Shown here in pieces: positions 25,185 to 33,395 of a stretch of DNA of 64,000 bases (positions are counted from its first letter, which is position 1; each line of letters opens with the position of its first letter). This DNA comes from Brachybacterium sacelli (GTDB lineage: Bacteria > Actinomycetota > Actinomycetes > Actinomycetales > Dermabacteraceae). Position numbers and translations under genes: made by a program. The stretch lies in the NCBI RefSeq assembly GCF_017876545.1, contig NZ_JAGIOD010000001.1, positions 1,674,001 to 1,738,000 on the forward strand, written 5' to 3'. The notes under the pieces were generated by a model. It was not told the DNA's origin. It worked only from the letters and a program-made list of their open reading frames with translations, and did no database searches.

Positions 25185-25634
25185 TCAGTAGTTCTCGCGC
25201 ATGATGCGCTTGGAGGTGGCCAGCAGCTCGTCGATCTTCGACATCCAGTGGTTGATGGCCTCGCCGTCCCCTGCGGCGGAGGACTGCGCGAGCTTGGTGT
25301 TGTAGAGGGTCATCAGCTGGTTGTACGACTCGCCGTACCGCGTGTGCTCGGCGAGGGCCGTCTCGTGGGCCGTGATCGCGGCGTCGAGATCGCCCAACCT
25401 TTCGTGGAGGATCCCGAGCTCCTCGTGCAGCTGCCAGCTCGGGCTCTCGCCGGCGTCCTCGCCCTGGGCGAGGAGCTGCTGGAGCTGCGCGATGCGCGCG
25501 ACGGATTCCTCGCGCTCCGCGTCGGTGAGATCAGCGGCGCCGCTCGAGGAGGCGTCATCGGCCGCGTCGGTCGCGCCGGGTGAGGTGCGCCGTTCGTCGG
25601 GGTGCCTGCCCAGCAGGCGGTCGAAGAATCCCAT
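25185..25634 (-). CDS. Small TPR-like protein of the PTS operon, function unknown
   Basis: 149 residues. After an N-terminal amphipathic start (MGFFDRLLGRHPDE) and a low-complexity Ser/Ala/Asp linker comes a helical region. There LHEELGILHERLGDLDAAI and ETALAEHTRYGESYNQLMTL fit one to two tetratricopeptide units, so a protein-binding scaffold is likely. AAGGAG precedes the ATG. It lies 14 nt after the IIC gene and 14 nt before the aldolase gene. I do not recognise a named family. It could tether the aldolase or kinase to the permease, which is inference. Confidence 0.7.
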   Translation of the reverse strand: MGFFDRLLGRHPDERRTSPGATDAADDASSSGAADLTDAEREESVARIAQLQQLLAQGEDAGESPSWQLHEELGILHERLGDLDAAITAHETALAEHTRYGESYNQLMTLYNTKLAQSSAAGDGEAINHWMSKIDELLATSKRIMRENY

Positions 25635-25648
25635 TGCTGCTCCTTGTC

Positions 25649-26938
25649 TCAGAAGGCCTTCATGAGGGGGCCGACGATCCACGCGAACAGCAGCGCTGCC
25701 ACGATGGTGTCGACGTCGGTGGCGGAGAGGCTCGGGAAGCCGAGGCTCTGGAAGGTGCCCACGAGGAGCGCGGGCAGGAGGGTGATGAAGATGCCGTGCA
25801 CCACGCCGCCGATGACGGCGCCGCGTCGGCCGCCGACGGCGTTCCCGAAGATCCCGGCAGTGCCGCCCGCGAAGAAGTTCGTGAGCATGCCGGGCACGAT
25901 CACGGCGAATCCGAGCACGGGCAGCACGAACATCGCGATGACCGTGCCGATCGTGGTGGTCAGGAAGCCGATGATCACGGCGTTGGGCGCGTAGGGGAAC
26001 AGGACCGGCGCATCCAGCGCGGGCTTCGAGTGCGGGACGAGCTTCATCGAGATGCCGCGGAAGGCGGGGACGATCTCGCCCAGGAGCAGGCGCACACCCG
26101 CCATGAGGACGTACACGCCCACGACGAACTGCATGGACTGCATGAACGCGAACACCAGGTAGTTCGTCTCGCCGGCGGCCTCGGCGGAGGAGGCGGGCCC
26201 GGCGAACAGGGCGGTGACCAGGTACAGCGGGATCATCACCACGGCGAGGGACATGTAGGTGTCCTGGAGGAACTCGAACGCGCGGGGGAGCTTGAGATCC
26301 TCGGTGGTCTTGCGGTCGGGCCGACGATCACGCACCAGGTAGGCCACGCCGGACTCGACCATGTAGCCGATGGTGCAGAAGTGGCCGAGGGCGATGGCGT
26401 CGTTCCCGGTGATCTTCCGGACGACCGGCTGGGCGATCGCGGGCATCGCCACGCAGAAGAAGCCGCCCACGAGGCTGCAGAGCACGATCAGCCAGATGCC
26501 GCTGAGGCCCACGGCCGAGCCGAAGACCACGGTCATGGTCGCCATCCACAGCAGCGCCTGGCCGGTGAGGAAGACGTACTTCCAGGGGGTGAAGCGGGCC
26601 AGCAGGATGTTCACGACGAAGACGCCCAGGAACGTGATCGCGATCGGGCCGCCGAGTCCAAGGTCGTTCGTCGCGAACCCGTTGACCGCCTCGATGGAGG
26701 GGACGATCCCGGTGAGGTTGAAGGCGGCCTCGAACTGGGTTCCGAAGTAGGTCAGCGTCGAGACCAGGACCGCGGACCCGGCGGCGAGGACCATGAAGCC
26801 CAGCAGCGTCTTGAAGGTGCCGGAGACGACGGTTCCGGCATCCTTGCGCTGCAGCAGCAGTCCGAGCATCGCGATGAGCGCGATGATGATCCCCGCCTGC
26901 GTGAAGATGTTGGAGATGATCCAGTCGAGCACCGCCAT
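25649..26938 (-). CDS. PTS sugar transporter subunit IIC (UlaA/GAT family)
   Basis: 429 residues, about ten to eleven hydrophobic segments. It shares with the 10.3 kb IIC the landmarks GVRLLLGEIVPAFRG, FFAGGTAGIFGNAVGGRRGA and a TGQALLWMATM helix, so it belongs to the ascorbate/galactitol permease group. It imports a sugar with concomitant phosphorylation through the separate IIB and IIA made from the same transcript. It starts 1 nt after the IIB stop. The substrate is unknown; the downstream class II aldolase argues for a hexose, hexitol or ketose rather than ascorbate. Confidence 0.92.
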   Translation of the reverse strand: MAVLDWIISNIFTQAGIIIALIAMLGLLLQRKDAGTVVSGTFKTLLGFMVLAAGSAVLVSTLTYFGTQFEAAFNLTGIVPSIEAVNGFATNDLGLGGPIAITFLGVFVVNILLARFTPWKYVFLTGQALLWMATMTVVFGSAVGLSGIWLIVLCSLVGGFFCVAMPAIAQPVVRKITGNDAIALGHFCTIGYMVESGVAYLVRDRRPDRKTTEDLKLPRAFEFLQDTYMSLAVVMIPLYLVTALFAGPASSAEAAGETNYLVFAFMQSMQFVVGVYVLMAGVRLLLGEIVPAFRGISMKLVPHSKPALDAPVLFPYAPNAVIIGFLTTTIGTVIAMFVLPVLGFAVIVPGMLTNFFAGGTAGIFGNAVGGRRGAVIGGVVHGIFITLLPALLVGTFQSLGFPSLSATDVDTIVAALLFAWIVGPLMKAF

Positions 26939-26939
26939 G

Positions 26940-27242
26940 TCAGGCTCCGCGGCCGTCGAGCGCCGGGAGGAGCTTCTCGGCGATCTCGGTCTTGTCGACG
27001 ATGTTGTGCAGGTAGACGAGCGTGACGGAGGGGTCGATCTCGTACTTCTCGATCTGGGGGCGGAAGCTCTCCGCCGAGACGATCACGTCGGTCTTCAGCC
27101 CCGCGACGGAGGAGACGGACTCGTGCTCGAGCTTGGCGCGGATCTTGTGCGCGACCAGCACTTCCTCCGTCTCCATCTGGCAGGCCAGGCTGCTGCCGAG
27201 TCCGGCGCCGCAGATGAAGTAGATGGTGGGATTCTGTGCCAT
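26940..27242 (-). CDS. PTS sugar transporter subunit IIB (SgaB/GatB type)
   Basis: 100 residues. The phosphorylation loop is at the very N-terminus: IYFICGAGLGSSLA with the acceptor Cys11, as in lactose/ascorbate/galactitol-type IIB. The rest fits the small alpha/beta IIB fold (DVIVSAESF, LVYLHNIVDK). It takes phosphate from IIA and passes it to the sugar moving through IIC. AAGGAG lies 7 nt before the ATG. The stop is adjacent to the IIC start. Confidence 0.92.
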   Translation of the reverse strand: MAQNPTIYFICGAGLGSSLACQMETEEVLVAHKIRAKLEHESVSSVAGLKTDVIVSAESFRPQIEKYEIDPSVTLVYLHNIVDKTEIAEKLLPALDGRGA

Positions 27243-27327
27243 GGGAGTTGCTCCTTTGCAAGGTGCTCGCGATGTGCGGGCAGTACGGGGGAGGGCCCCT
27301 GGGAAGAGGGGCCGGGGAGGGGAGGGG

Positions 27328-27786
27328 TCAGGCGTCCGCCGGGACCAGGCCCGCGAGGAACACCTGGGGCGAGGCTGCGGTCACCAGGCGCTCGACGGAT
27401 TCGGGCGTGCGGATGATCTGCACGAAGGCTCTCAGCGCCTCGAGGTGCGAGGTGCTGTCCGAGGCGGCGAGGCAGAGCACGAGCCGCACGGGGTCGTGCT
27501 CGGCGTTGCCGAAGGCGACGCCCTCGGCCAGCGTCATCGCACTCATCGAGGTGCGCGAGACGGTGCCGTCGGGCTGAGCGTGCGCGAGCGCCACCCCGGG
27601 AGCGAGCACGATGTACGGGCCGAATGTCTCGACCACGTCGATCATCCGGCTCACGTACTCCTCCGTCACGGCGCGCGAACGGAGAAGGGGGAAGGCGGCC
27701 TGGCGGATGGCGTCCTGCCAGGTATCAGCCGACGCACCGAGGACGACATGGTCCTCGGTGATCAGCTGGGCGAGCGATGCCGACAT
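27328..27786 (-). CDS. PTS sugar transporter subunit IIA (mannitol/fructose/ascorbate type)
   Basis: 152 residues, a PTS_EIIA_2 domain. The phospho-histidine is His69 in VLAPGVALAHAQP, and the second conserved block is LAEGVAFGNAEHDPVRLVLCLAA. It receives phosphate from HPr and donates it to the IIB gene product 85 nt downstream. It is the first gene of the operon IIA-IIB-IIC-TPR-aldolase-kinase-regulator. The start codon follows an eight-pair inverted repeat whose 3-prime arm overlaps the ribosome-binding purines. This IIA is also a candidate donor for the 10.3 kb PTS, which lacks its own. Confidence 0.92.
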   Translation of the reverse strand: MSASLAQLITEDHVVLGASADTWQDAIRQAAFPLLRSRAVTEEYVSRMIDVVETFGPYIVLAPGVALAHAQPDGTVSRTSMSAMTLAEGVAFGNAEHDPVRLVLCLAASDSTSHLEALRAFVQIIRTPESVERLVTAASPQVFLAGLVPADA

Positions 27787-27787
27787 C

Positions 27788-27817
27788 GCGGGACCTCTCT
27801 GTCGGGTGGCAGGTCCC
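27788..27817 (-). promoter_or_regulatory. Inverted repeat covering the IIA ribosome-binding site
   Basis: CGGGACCT at 27788-27795 and AGGTCCCG at 27810-27817 are perfect arms with a 14 nt loop. On the mRNA the 3-prime arm begins inside AGAGAGG, the likely ribosome site of the IIA gene, and ends 1 nt before the ATG. It could be an RNA switch or a DNA operator. This is the first structure in the 421 nt gene-free stretch 27787-28207; the rest holds the remnant at 27883-28107. Confidence 0.4.
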
Positions 27818-27882
27818 GATCAGTCTGCGAGGGCCAGGATGGCGGTCGCCAACAGACCTTCTTCCGCCGGTGCCGGCGGTGG

Positions 27883-28107
27883 CGGAAGGACGCGCCCGGG
27901 TACCGCACGAAGCTGAAGGTGAAGCGACTTCTCCCGATGTCGGAGGAGCCCTGCGAGGACAGGTAGGTGCACATGTGGTCGCACCTGGGGCTGGCCAAGA
28001 TCAAGATCGCCAACTCCCGCGTGCATTTCTACGTCGACACCGCAGGTACGCGCACGGTCTACGTGGGATACATCGGCGCTCACCTCGACCTGGTGAGCAC
28101 CAATTGA
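27883..28107 (+). pseudogene. C-terminal remnant of an uncharacterised protein
   Basis: One frame reads RKDAPGYRTKLKVKRLLPMS, then an in-frame TAG at 27964, then MWSHLGLAKIKIA, SRVHFYVDTAGTRTVYVGYIG and AHLDLVSTN before the stop. The VGYIGxHL ending after an HFYxDT strand is a pattern I associate with the C-terminal end of a group of uncharacterised bacterial proteins. No start or upstream domain is present, so this is a decayed 3-prime end. It faces the convergent VapBC genes and suggests a site of past insertion and loss. Confidence 0.5.
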
Positions 28108-28207
28108 GTTGACGAGGCGATCGCGACGTCTGCAGGCTCCCTCTGCGCGACGAACAGTGAGCTTGTTGCTGCTGCCAGTCGACCTCCCGCTCCCGCGCGG
28201 CCCGTGA

Positions 28208-28627
28208 TCAGCGATCCGAGGCTCGCCGCACCGTATGCACCGCGAGCCCGTCGATGCCGGCGAAATCCTTCGGATTCGCCGTATAGAGGGGCAGGCCACG
28301 GGACAGTGCGGTGGCTGCGATCAACGCATCATAGGCGCGAGCTGCCGGTTTCCGACCAGAGGCCCTCAGAGACGCGGCGACCACTCCGAAAGACCGAGCA
28401 GCGGCGTCATCGAAGGGAATCGGTTCGAAGTCTGCTTCGGCCTGCTGCAGATGGGCCTGGCGGGCGGCGCGCTCCTCATCGGTCCGTGCAGTGTGAGGAC
28501 CTACCGAGAGTTCTGCGAGGGTGATCGCGGTGATGCTCGGCTCGCTCGGTAGGGAGGAGGGGTCCAGGAGGGCCAGGTCGATCAGGGATGACGTGTCAAA
28601 CACGCCATGAAGGCTCGGGTGCGTCAT
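28208..28627 (-). CDS. vapC: VapC-type PIN-domain toxin
   Basis: 139 residues. The PIN nuclease acidic residues are visible: VFDTSSLIDL (first Asp), AITLAELSVG (Glu), AYDALIAATAL (Asp) and LYTANPKDFAGI near the end. This is the classic VapC pattern with the TxNxxDF motif. The enzyme would cleave RNA, in studied cases specific tRNA or rRNA, when its antitoxin is degraded. The start overlaps the vapB stop by 4 nt, giving the usual antitoxin-toxin order. Confidence 0.9.
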   Translation of the reverse strand: MTHPSLHGVFDTSSLIDLALLDPSSLPSEPSITAITLAELSVGPHTARTDEERAARQAHLQQAEADFEPIPFDDAAARSFGVVAASLRASGRKPAARAYDALIAATALSRGLPLYTANPKDFAGIDGLAVHTVRRASDR

Positions 28628-28860
28628 AGCTCGGGGTCGATCAGTTCGTCGACATCGGTTTTCAAGTTGTCTGCATCGATGACGGGCAGAGAACGCCGGC
28701 GGAGGATCAGCTCCTCCACCTGCACCGTGCGCCGGGGGAGGGGAGCGACAGTGGCTACAGGTTCGCCGTCACGGGTCACGGTCAGCGATTCGCCGCGATT
28801 GACCCGCCGCAACACCTCCGCGCTGCGATTACGCAAGTCCCTGATCGTCACGCCGTTCAT
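28624..28860 (-). CDS. vapB: VapB/Phd-type antitoxin
   Basis: 78 residues of the Phd/YefM antitoxin family: TIRDLRNRSAEVLRRVNRGE forms the N-terminal DNA-binding part, and the motif LTVTRDGEPVATVAPL follows. The C-terminal tail (residues about 50-78) should wrap the toxin. A 16 bp perfect palindrome lies 10 nt upstream of the ATG, the expected autoregulatory site. A -10-like TACACT ends 6 nt before the ATG, so the transcript may be leaderless. Confidence 0.9.
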   Translation of the reverse strand: MNGVTIRDLRNRSAEVLRRVNRGESLTVTRDGEPVATVAPLPRRTVQVEELILRRRSLPVIDADNLKTDVDELIDPEL

Positions 28861-28866
28861 TCACCA

Positions 28867-28885
28867 AGTGTATCACCGGTGATAC
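28867..28885 (-). promoter_or_regulatory. vapB promoter element and palindromic operator
   Basis: GTATCACCGGTGATAC at 28870-28885 is a perfect 16 bp palindrome. It overlaps TACACT (28872-28867 on the minus strand), which sits 6 nt before the vapB ATG and would serve as the -10 of a leaderless message. Binding of VapB or VapBC here would block initiation. Confidence 0.65.
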
Positions 28886-28966
28886 GGGAATGGCTGCCCG
28901 ATAGCCAGCCGTGCAACAGTCCCGCTATCGTCGGTGCCAGTAGCCGATGCCGGGGAGTGACCACCG

Positions 28967-30139
28967 ATGCTCACGATCGCCCACCTAGATACCTTCGTCC
29001 TCACAGCGCCCCTGGGCAGCGATCGCTTCTACTCCTCCCAGGCCGAGTTCCCCGAACGCACGTCCCTGCTCGTGCGACTGACCACCACCGACGGTGAAGT
29101 CGGCTGGGGTGAGGGAGGCCAGTACGGCCCGGCGGAACCGGTCCGCTCCTGCCTCGAGGACGTGCTCGCCCCGCAGCTGCTCGCGATGCGCGACGCCTCG
29201 CCCGGCGTGGTCTGGGACCTCCTCTATGCCCGCACCCGCGACTTCGGCCAGCGCGGCCCCTACCTCGAGGCGCTCAGCGCGCTCGACATCGCCCTGTGGG
29301 ACCTCGTCGGCAAACGCCTCGGCGCCCCGATCAGCGCGCTGATCGGCGGTCGGCACCGCGAGAGCGTCCACGCCTACGGCACCGGCGGCTATTACTCCTC
29401 CGTCGCCTTCGACCCCGACCGGGACCTGCGCCGGCTCGGCGACAGCGTGGCCGAGCACGCCGCACAGGGCTTCGGGATGCTCAAGATGAAGATCGGACTG
29501 CTCCCGATCGCCGAGGACGCGCTGCGCGTGGCCACCGTGCGCGAGCGCCTCGGCGACGGCATCGTGCTCGCCGCCGACGCGAACCACGCCTACAACTCCC
29601 AGACCGCGATCGCCATGGGCCGCGTTCTCGAGCAGCACGATGTCGCCTTCTTCGAGGAGCCCGTCCCGCCGGAGGACCGCGAGGGATACGCCCGCGTGCG
29701 CGACCGGCTGGACCTGGCGATCGCCGGGGGAGAGGCCGAGTACACCCGATGGGGCTTCCGGGACCTCATCGACGCAGGCTGCGTCGACATCATCCAGCCC
29801 GACCTCTGCGTCGCCGGAGGGATCTCCGAGGTCCAGCGCATCGTCGCCCTGGCTTCGGCCCACCATCTGCGCACCATCCCGCACGTGTGGGGCTCGGGCA
29901 TCGCCGTCGCCGCAGCCCTGCAGGTGTGCAGCACGCTGCCGCTGGTGCCCTACACGCACCGCCCCGTGCCGCTGCAGAACGAACCCGTGATCGAGTTCGA
30001 CCGCACCCGCAACCCCCTCCGCGACGACCTGCTGACCACGCCCTTCACGCTCGAGAGCGGACGCGTCGCGGTGCCGGACGGCCCCGGCCTCGGCGTCGAG
30101 GTGGACATGGACGTGGTCGCGCAGTACGCCTCGGAGTAG
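28967..30139 (+). CDS. Mandelate racemase/muconate lactonizing enzyme family protein (acid-sugar dehydratase-like)
   Basis: 390 residues, enolase superfamily. The capping domain covers about 1-125. In the barrel, the KxK motif is Lys173-Met-Lys175, metal ligands are Asp204 (ADAN), Glu230 or Glu231 (FFEEP) and Glu256 (GGEAEYTR), and His306 is in IPHVWGSG, with Asp279 as dyad partner candidate. The KxK plus His-Asp set is that of the mandelate racemase subgroup, most members of which dehydrate sugar acids. The exact acid is unknown. It stands alone on the plus strand after VapBC, with a GGGGAG ribosome site. Confidence 0.9.
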   Translation: MLTIAHLDTFVLTAPLGSDRFYSSQAEFPERTSLLVRLTTTDGEVGWGEGGQYGPAEPVRSCLEDVLAPQLLAMRDASPGVVWDLLYARTRDFGQRGPYLEALSALDIALWDLVGKRLGAPISALIGGRHRESVHAYGTGGYYSSVAFDPDRDLRRLGDSVAEHAAQGFGMLKMKIGLLPIAEDALRVATVRERLGDGIVLAADANHAYNSQTAIAMGRVLEQHDVAFFEEPVPPEDREGYARVRDRLDLAIAGGEAEYTRWGFRDLIDAGCVDIIQPDLCVAGGISEVQRIVALASAHHLRTIPHVWGSGIAVAAALQVCSTLPLVPYTHRPVPLQNEPVIEFDRTRNPLRDDLLTTPFTLESGRVAVPDGPGLGVEVDMDVVAQYASE

Positions 30140-30204
30140 GGGCCGACGCCGCGGATCCTGCGTGAAACCCTGCGCCGCATGGCCGTCTCTGCGACTGTGG
30201 TGCC

Positions 30205-30798
30205 ATGGCAGAACCCCGAGACCTCCGTCCCGCCGCCGACGCGATGGCGAGCGTCCTCACCGGCGTGCCCGAGGACGCCCTGAGCCGCCCGACGCCGTCG
30301 TCGGACTACCTCGTCGGCGACCTGATCGAGCACATCGACGGGCTATCGACCGGACTGCAGGCTTCCGCGCGCAAGGAGCCCGTTCCCGAGGAGGAGCTGC
30401 GCGATGGGGACGCCGCCCAGCTGCGACCTGACTGGCGCGAGCGCTTCCCCGCCCAGCTGACCGAGCTCGCCCGGGCCTGGGCCGAGCCCACCGCCTGGGA
30501 GGGCGAGACGCTCCAGGGCGGGGTGCCCCTGCTGGCCTCGGCGGCCGGGATGTTCGTGCTCGACGAGCTCATCGTCCACGGCTGGGAGCTGGCCCGCTCC
30601 ACCGAGCAGCCCTTCAGCGCTCGTGAGGACGACGTGCTCAGCCTGATCCGCTTCCTGTCCTCGCTGCCCCCGATCGAGGAGGTCGAGGGCCTCTTCGCTC
30701 CGCCCGTCCCGGTGCCGGAGGCGGCACCTCCGCTCGACCGTCTGATCGGCCTGACCGGGCGCGACCCCGCCTGGCCCGGCACCACCGCTCGGCACTGA
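30205..30798 (+). CDS. TIGR03086-type metal-binding protein (DinB/mycothiol-dependent isomerase-like fold)
   Basis: 197 residues. The four-helix DinB-like fold of actinobacterial maleylpyruvate-isomerase relatives is suggested by LVGDLIEHIDGLSTGL (first metal His) and FVLDELIVHGWELARSTEQP (second metal His), the hallmark of TIGR03086. Such proteins are thought to bind a divalent metal and sometimes mycothiol, the actinobacterial thiol. No reaction can be assigned. The gene follows the enolase-superfamily gene by 65 nt but there is no evident functional tie. Confidence 0.8.
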   Translation: MAEPRDLRPAADAMASVLTGVPEDALSRPTPSSDYLVGDLIEHIDGLSTGLQASARKEPVPEEELRDGDAAQLRPDWRERFPAQLTELARAWAEPTAWEGETLQGGVPLLASAAGMFVLDELIVHGWELARSTEQPFSAREDDVLSLIRFLSSLPPIEEVEGLFAPPVPVPEAAPPLDRLIGLTGRDPAWPGTTARH

Positions 30799-30849
30799 AG
30801 GCCGACGGTCCGCCCCGGCGCCTCGGCGGCGCACCCGCGTTCGAGCTCG

Positions 30850-32028
30850 TCACCGGCCCTGGGACCGACCCGCGCCGTCGCCCTGGGCTCCGCCGCGAAC
30901 TCGCACGGGGATGCGGACGAACCGCGGACGGTATATCGCGGCGTCCTCGTACAGCTCCTCGCTGTCGAAGGAGTTCACGTTGTAGCTCACCAGAACGGTG
31001 TGTCCGCGACGCCACTGGGGGTGCTCGTGCGCGTTGTAGGCGTACACCTGCGTGCCCCTGGTCCCGCTCGTGTCCATCGTGAACAGGGGCGTCTTCTCGG
31101 TGAACGGCCCCTCGGGGTGCTTCGCCCAGGACGCGACGACCTGGGTGTTCAGGGCGACGGAGGTGTCCTGCGTGATCAGCAGGTAGCCTCCGTGGAAGGC
31201 GGCGACGCTCACCTCGTTCGCCACGGCCGAGGCGATCTCCTGTGCATCCCCCTCCGCGCGAGACCACGCGTGGCCGGTCCAGAAGCGCCATGCCGAACGG
31301 TCACCGAGGCTCGCCCGGGAGACTCGGGCCAGGAAGAGGCGCTTGTCGGCGCCGCGGTCCCGGACGCCGTAGACGTACAGCCACGGTCCGATCCGTTCGA
31401 TCCAGGACGCCCATTGGATGTCGGCTTCGCTCGGCGCCTCGCGCAGTGAATGCAGGGTGCCCTTCTGGGCATCGAGGCGGGCGACCGCGGTAGATGCCCA
31501 GGCGAAGTCGAACGGGCCGTCCCCGGTGCGTTCGAGGAGGAGCGCCATCACGTGGATCTCCCGCGCGGATCGCTTCGTTCCGGCGCCGAACCAGTACCAG
31601 TTCGTCGCGGTGTCCTCGGTCGTGACCAGGGCCGCGGGATCCTCGTCGCGGTGCCCGGTGACCGTGGAGAACCGAAAGCGATCGGTGCCGGCTCCGGAGG
31701 TGAGCACGATCGAGTTGTTGAGGAACGGGGCCTTCCTCGACCGGGTCCCGTTCGCGGCGACCGGGCCGAGGAACGTGTCGGAGAAGATGAGGGCGCTCGT
31801 CCGGCCCGTCAGCGGGACGGAGTACGTCGAATCGCCCCCGGACCATCCTGGGCCGCGATCGCCGTAGCGGTTCAGGGCATCTATCAATGCCTGCGCCGGG
31901 GCGGCGCGCCCGATGTCGAGGACGGGCTTCCTCTCCGGGGGTGCGGCCAGGGCGGGCACGGCCGTGGAGGTGAGACCCACGGCCGTCGCGGCGCCGAGCG
32001 TGCGGCGGGAGAATCGTTGATCGGTCAT
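30850..32028 (-). CDS. Secreted DUF4185-like beta-propeller protein
   Basis: 392 residues with a Tat-type signal: RFSRRTLGAATAVG and a cleavage region at VPALA-AP near residue 28. The mature part is rich in beta segments (WSGGDSTYSVPL, LIFSDTFLGP, NNSIVLTSG, LYVYGVRDRG, VSVAAFHGGYLLI), like DUF4185/DUF5005 proteins related to five-bladed glycoside hydrolases. A glycan-acting role outside the cell is plausible but not proven, as no catalytic set is recognised. GAGGAG precedes the ATG. It lies next to MurQ on the same strand, 163 nt upstream of nothing co-directional, so it is probably a single-gene unit. Confidence 0.75.
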   Translation of the reverse strand: MTDQRFSRRTLGAATAVGLTSTAVPALAAPPERKPVLDIGRAAPAQALIDALNRYGDRGPGWSGGDSTYSVPLTGRTSALIFSDTFLGPVAANGTRSRKAPFLNNSIVLTSGAGTDRFRFSTVTGHRDEDPAALVTTEDTATNWYWFGAGTKRSAREIHVMALLLERTGDGPFDFAWASTAVARLDAQKGTLHSLREAPSEADIQWASWIERIGPWLYVYGVRDRGADKRLFLARVSRASLGDRSAWRFWTGHAWSRAEGDAQEIASAVANEVSVAAFHGGYLLITQDTSVALNTQVVASWAKHPEGPFTEKTPLFTMDTSGTRGTQVYAYNAHEHPQWRRGHTVLVSYNVNSFDSEELYEDAAIYRPRFVRIPVRVRGGAQGDGAGRSQGR

Positions 32029-32191
32029 CGTCCGACTCCTCTGGTGTGGTGCGGCGGAGCCCGGAGGCATCCACAAAGTAGCGAGCCCCGCCGATGTTCA
32101 CGCCCCACACGCTGGCCGAGAAACCCGGAACCGGCCGGCTTGTCCCGGGATCCGCAGCCCGGGCCCGGACCAGCTGGCTCGGCCCAGCGGA

Positions 32192-33142
32192 CTACAGCAG
32201 CAGCTCGGCCGACTGCGACTCCAGGGCTCGACGCAGATGTCCATCCTGCGCCTCGAGCACGTCCCGTGCGTCCTGCGCGGGCAGTCCAGTGGCGAGGATC
32301 AGCAGAGCGAGCTTCGTCGAGCCGTCGGCCTTGCGCAGCGCGGAGGCCGCGGCCTCGGCGTCGGCGCCCGTCAGCATCATGACGGTGTGCTCGGCGCGGG
32401 CCCGCAGCTTCTCGTTGGTGGCCCGCAGATCGACCATGATGTTCCCGTAGGTCTTGCCCAGGCGCACCATCGTCAGCGTCGTGAGCATGTTGAGCACCAG
32501 TTTCTGCGCCGTGCCCGATTTCAACCGGGTCGATCCGGAGATGAGCTCGGGGCCCACCACGACCTCGATGGCGATGTCCGCGAGCTCGCCGATGCGGCTG
32601 CCGGCGTTGCAGGCGACCGCGATGGTCAGTGCCCCCTCGGACCGGGCGTGGGTGAGAGCGTCGGCGACGTACGGGGTCCGGCCCGACGCCGAGATGCCGA
32701 CCACCGCGTCCAGTGCGCCGACCCCCACCTCGCGCAGATCCTGCTCCCCGGCACCATCCTCCGCGTTCTCGACCGCGGAGCGCAGCGCCGTCGGCCCGCC
32801 GGCGATGATCCCCTGCACCAGCGAAGGGTCGGTCCCGAAGGTCGGCGGGCACTCGCTCGCATCGAGCACGCCCATGCGCCCGGCGGTGCCGGCGCCGACG
32901 TAGAGGAGTCGGCCACCGGCGCGCAGTCGCGCGGTGAGCGCGTCGACCGCCTCCACGATGGCCGGGGCCGCGGCGTGCACCGCCCGCGGCACCTGCTGAT
33001 CCTGCTCGTTCATCAGGTGCACGAGGGATTCCGTGGAGCGCAAGTCGAGGTCGTGCAGCGAGGCGTCGACCGATTCGGTCGTCAGCGTGCCGAGCTCGCT
33101 GCGCAGGGCGGCTCGATCAATCGGAGCGGCGGAGTCAGACAC
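32192..33142 (-). CDS. murQ: N-acetylmuramic acid 6-phosphate etherase MurQ
   Basis: 316 residues. MurQ splits the lactyl ether of MurNAc-6-phosphate to GlcNAc-6-phosphate and D-lactate during peptidoglycan recycling. The diagnostic SIS-fold blocks are complete: LTTESVDASLHDLDLRSTES, LLYVGAGTAGRMGVLDASEC (with the catalytic Glu), GISASGRTPYV, SGSTRLKSGTAQKLVLNML and KTYGNIMVDLRATNEKL. The GTG start at 33142 gives the family length; no ATG fits. It diverges from a MurR-type regulator and NamZ, which supports the assignment. Confidence 0.96.
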   Translation of the reverse strand: MSDSAAPIDRAALRSELGTLTTESVDASLHDLDLRSTESLVHLMNEQDQQVPRAVHAAAPAIVEAVDALTARLRAGGRLLYVGAGTAGRMGVLDASECPPTFGTDPSLVQGIIAGGPTALRSAVENAEDGAGEQDLREVGVGALDAVVGISASGRTPYVADALTHARSEGALTIAVACNAGSRIGELADIAIEVVVGPELISGSTRLKSGTAQKLVLNMLTTLTMVRLGKTYGNIMVDLRATNEKLRARAEHTVMMLTGADAEAAASALRKADGSTKLALLILATGLPAQDARDVLEAQDGHLRRALESQSAELLL

Positions 33143-33225
33143 GGATGGCGTACCTCTCGTGGGGTCAGGTCGGTGCGACGAGGGAGGAGGGTGGCTCCCG
33201 CCAGGGCGTCGCCCTCGCCAACGTA

Positions 33226-33290
33226 ACACGTTTACATATCGTGTCGAGAGTGTGGAACTTATTGACCTACTTCTGGTGACCCATTAGCGT
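33226..33290. promoter_or_regulatory. Divergent murQ / murR-namZ promoter region with inverted repeat
   Basis: ACACG (33226-33230) and CGTGT (33240-33244) form an inverted repeat with an AT-rich nine-base centre, a plausible MurR operator. On the plus strand TTGACC (33262-33267), 17 nt and TAGCGT (33285-33290) form a good promoter for murR. On the minus strand TACGTT (33225-33220), beside the repeat, is a possible -10 for murQ. Confidence 0.45.
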
Positions 33291-33395
33291 CTGTCCAGAG
33301 GTGTCGGTCCCCGGGGGTGCCCGGGGAACTGCGGAGATCGTGGAGAGCTGAACTCGCGCACCGACGAACAGTCGACGTTCCTGTCAGGGGTCATC

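Noticed and set aside
25580..27025. A 481-codon plus-strand frame full of Glu, Asp and His
   Set aside because: Antisense to the IIC gene, with no start site or known domain.
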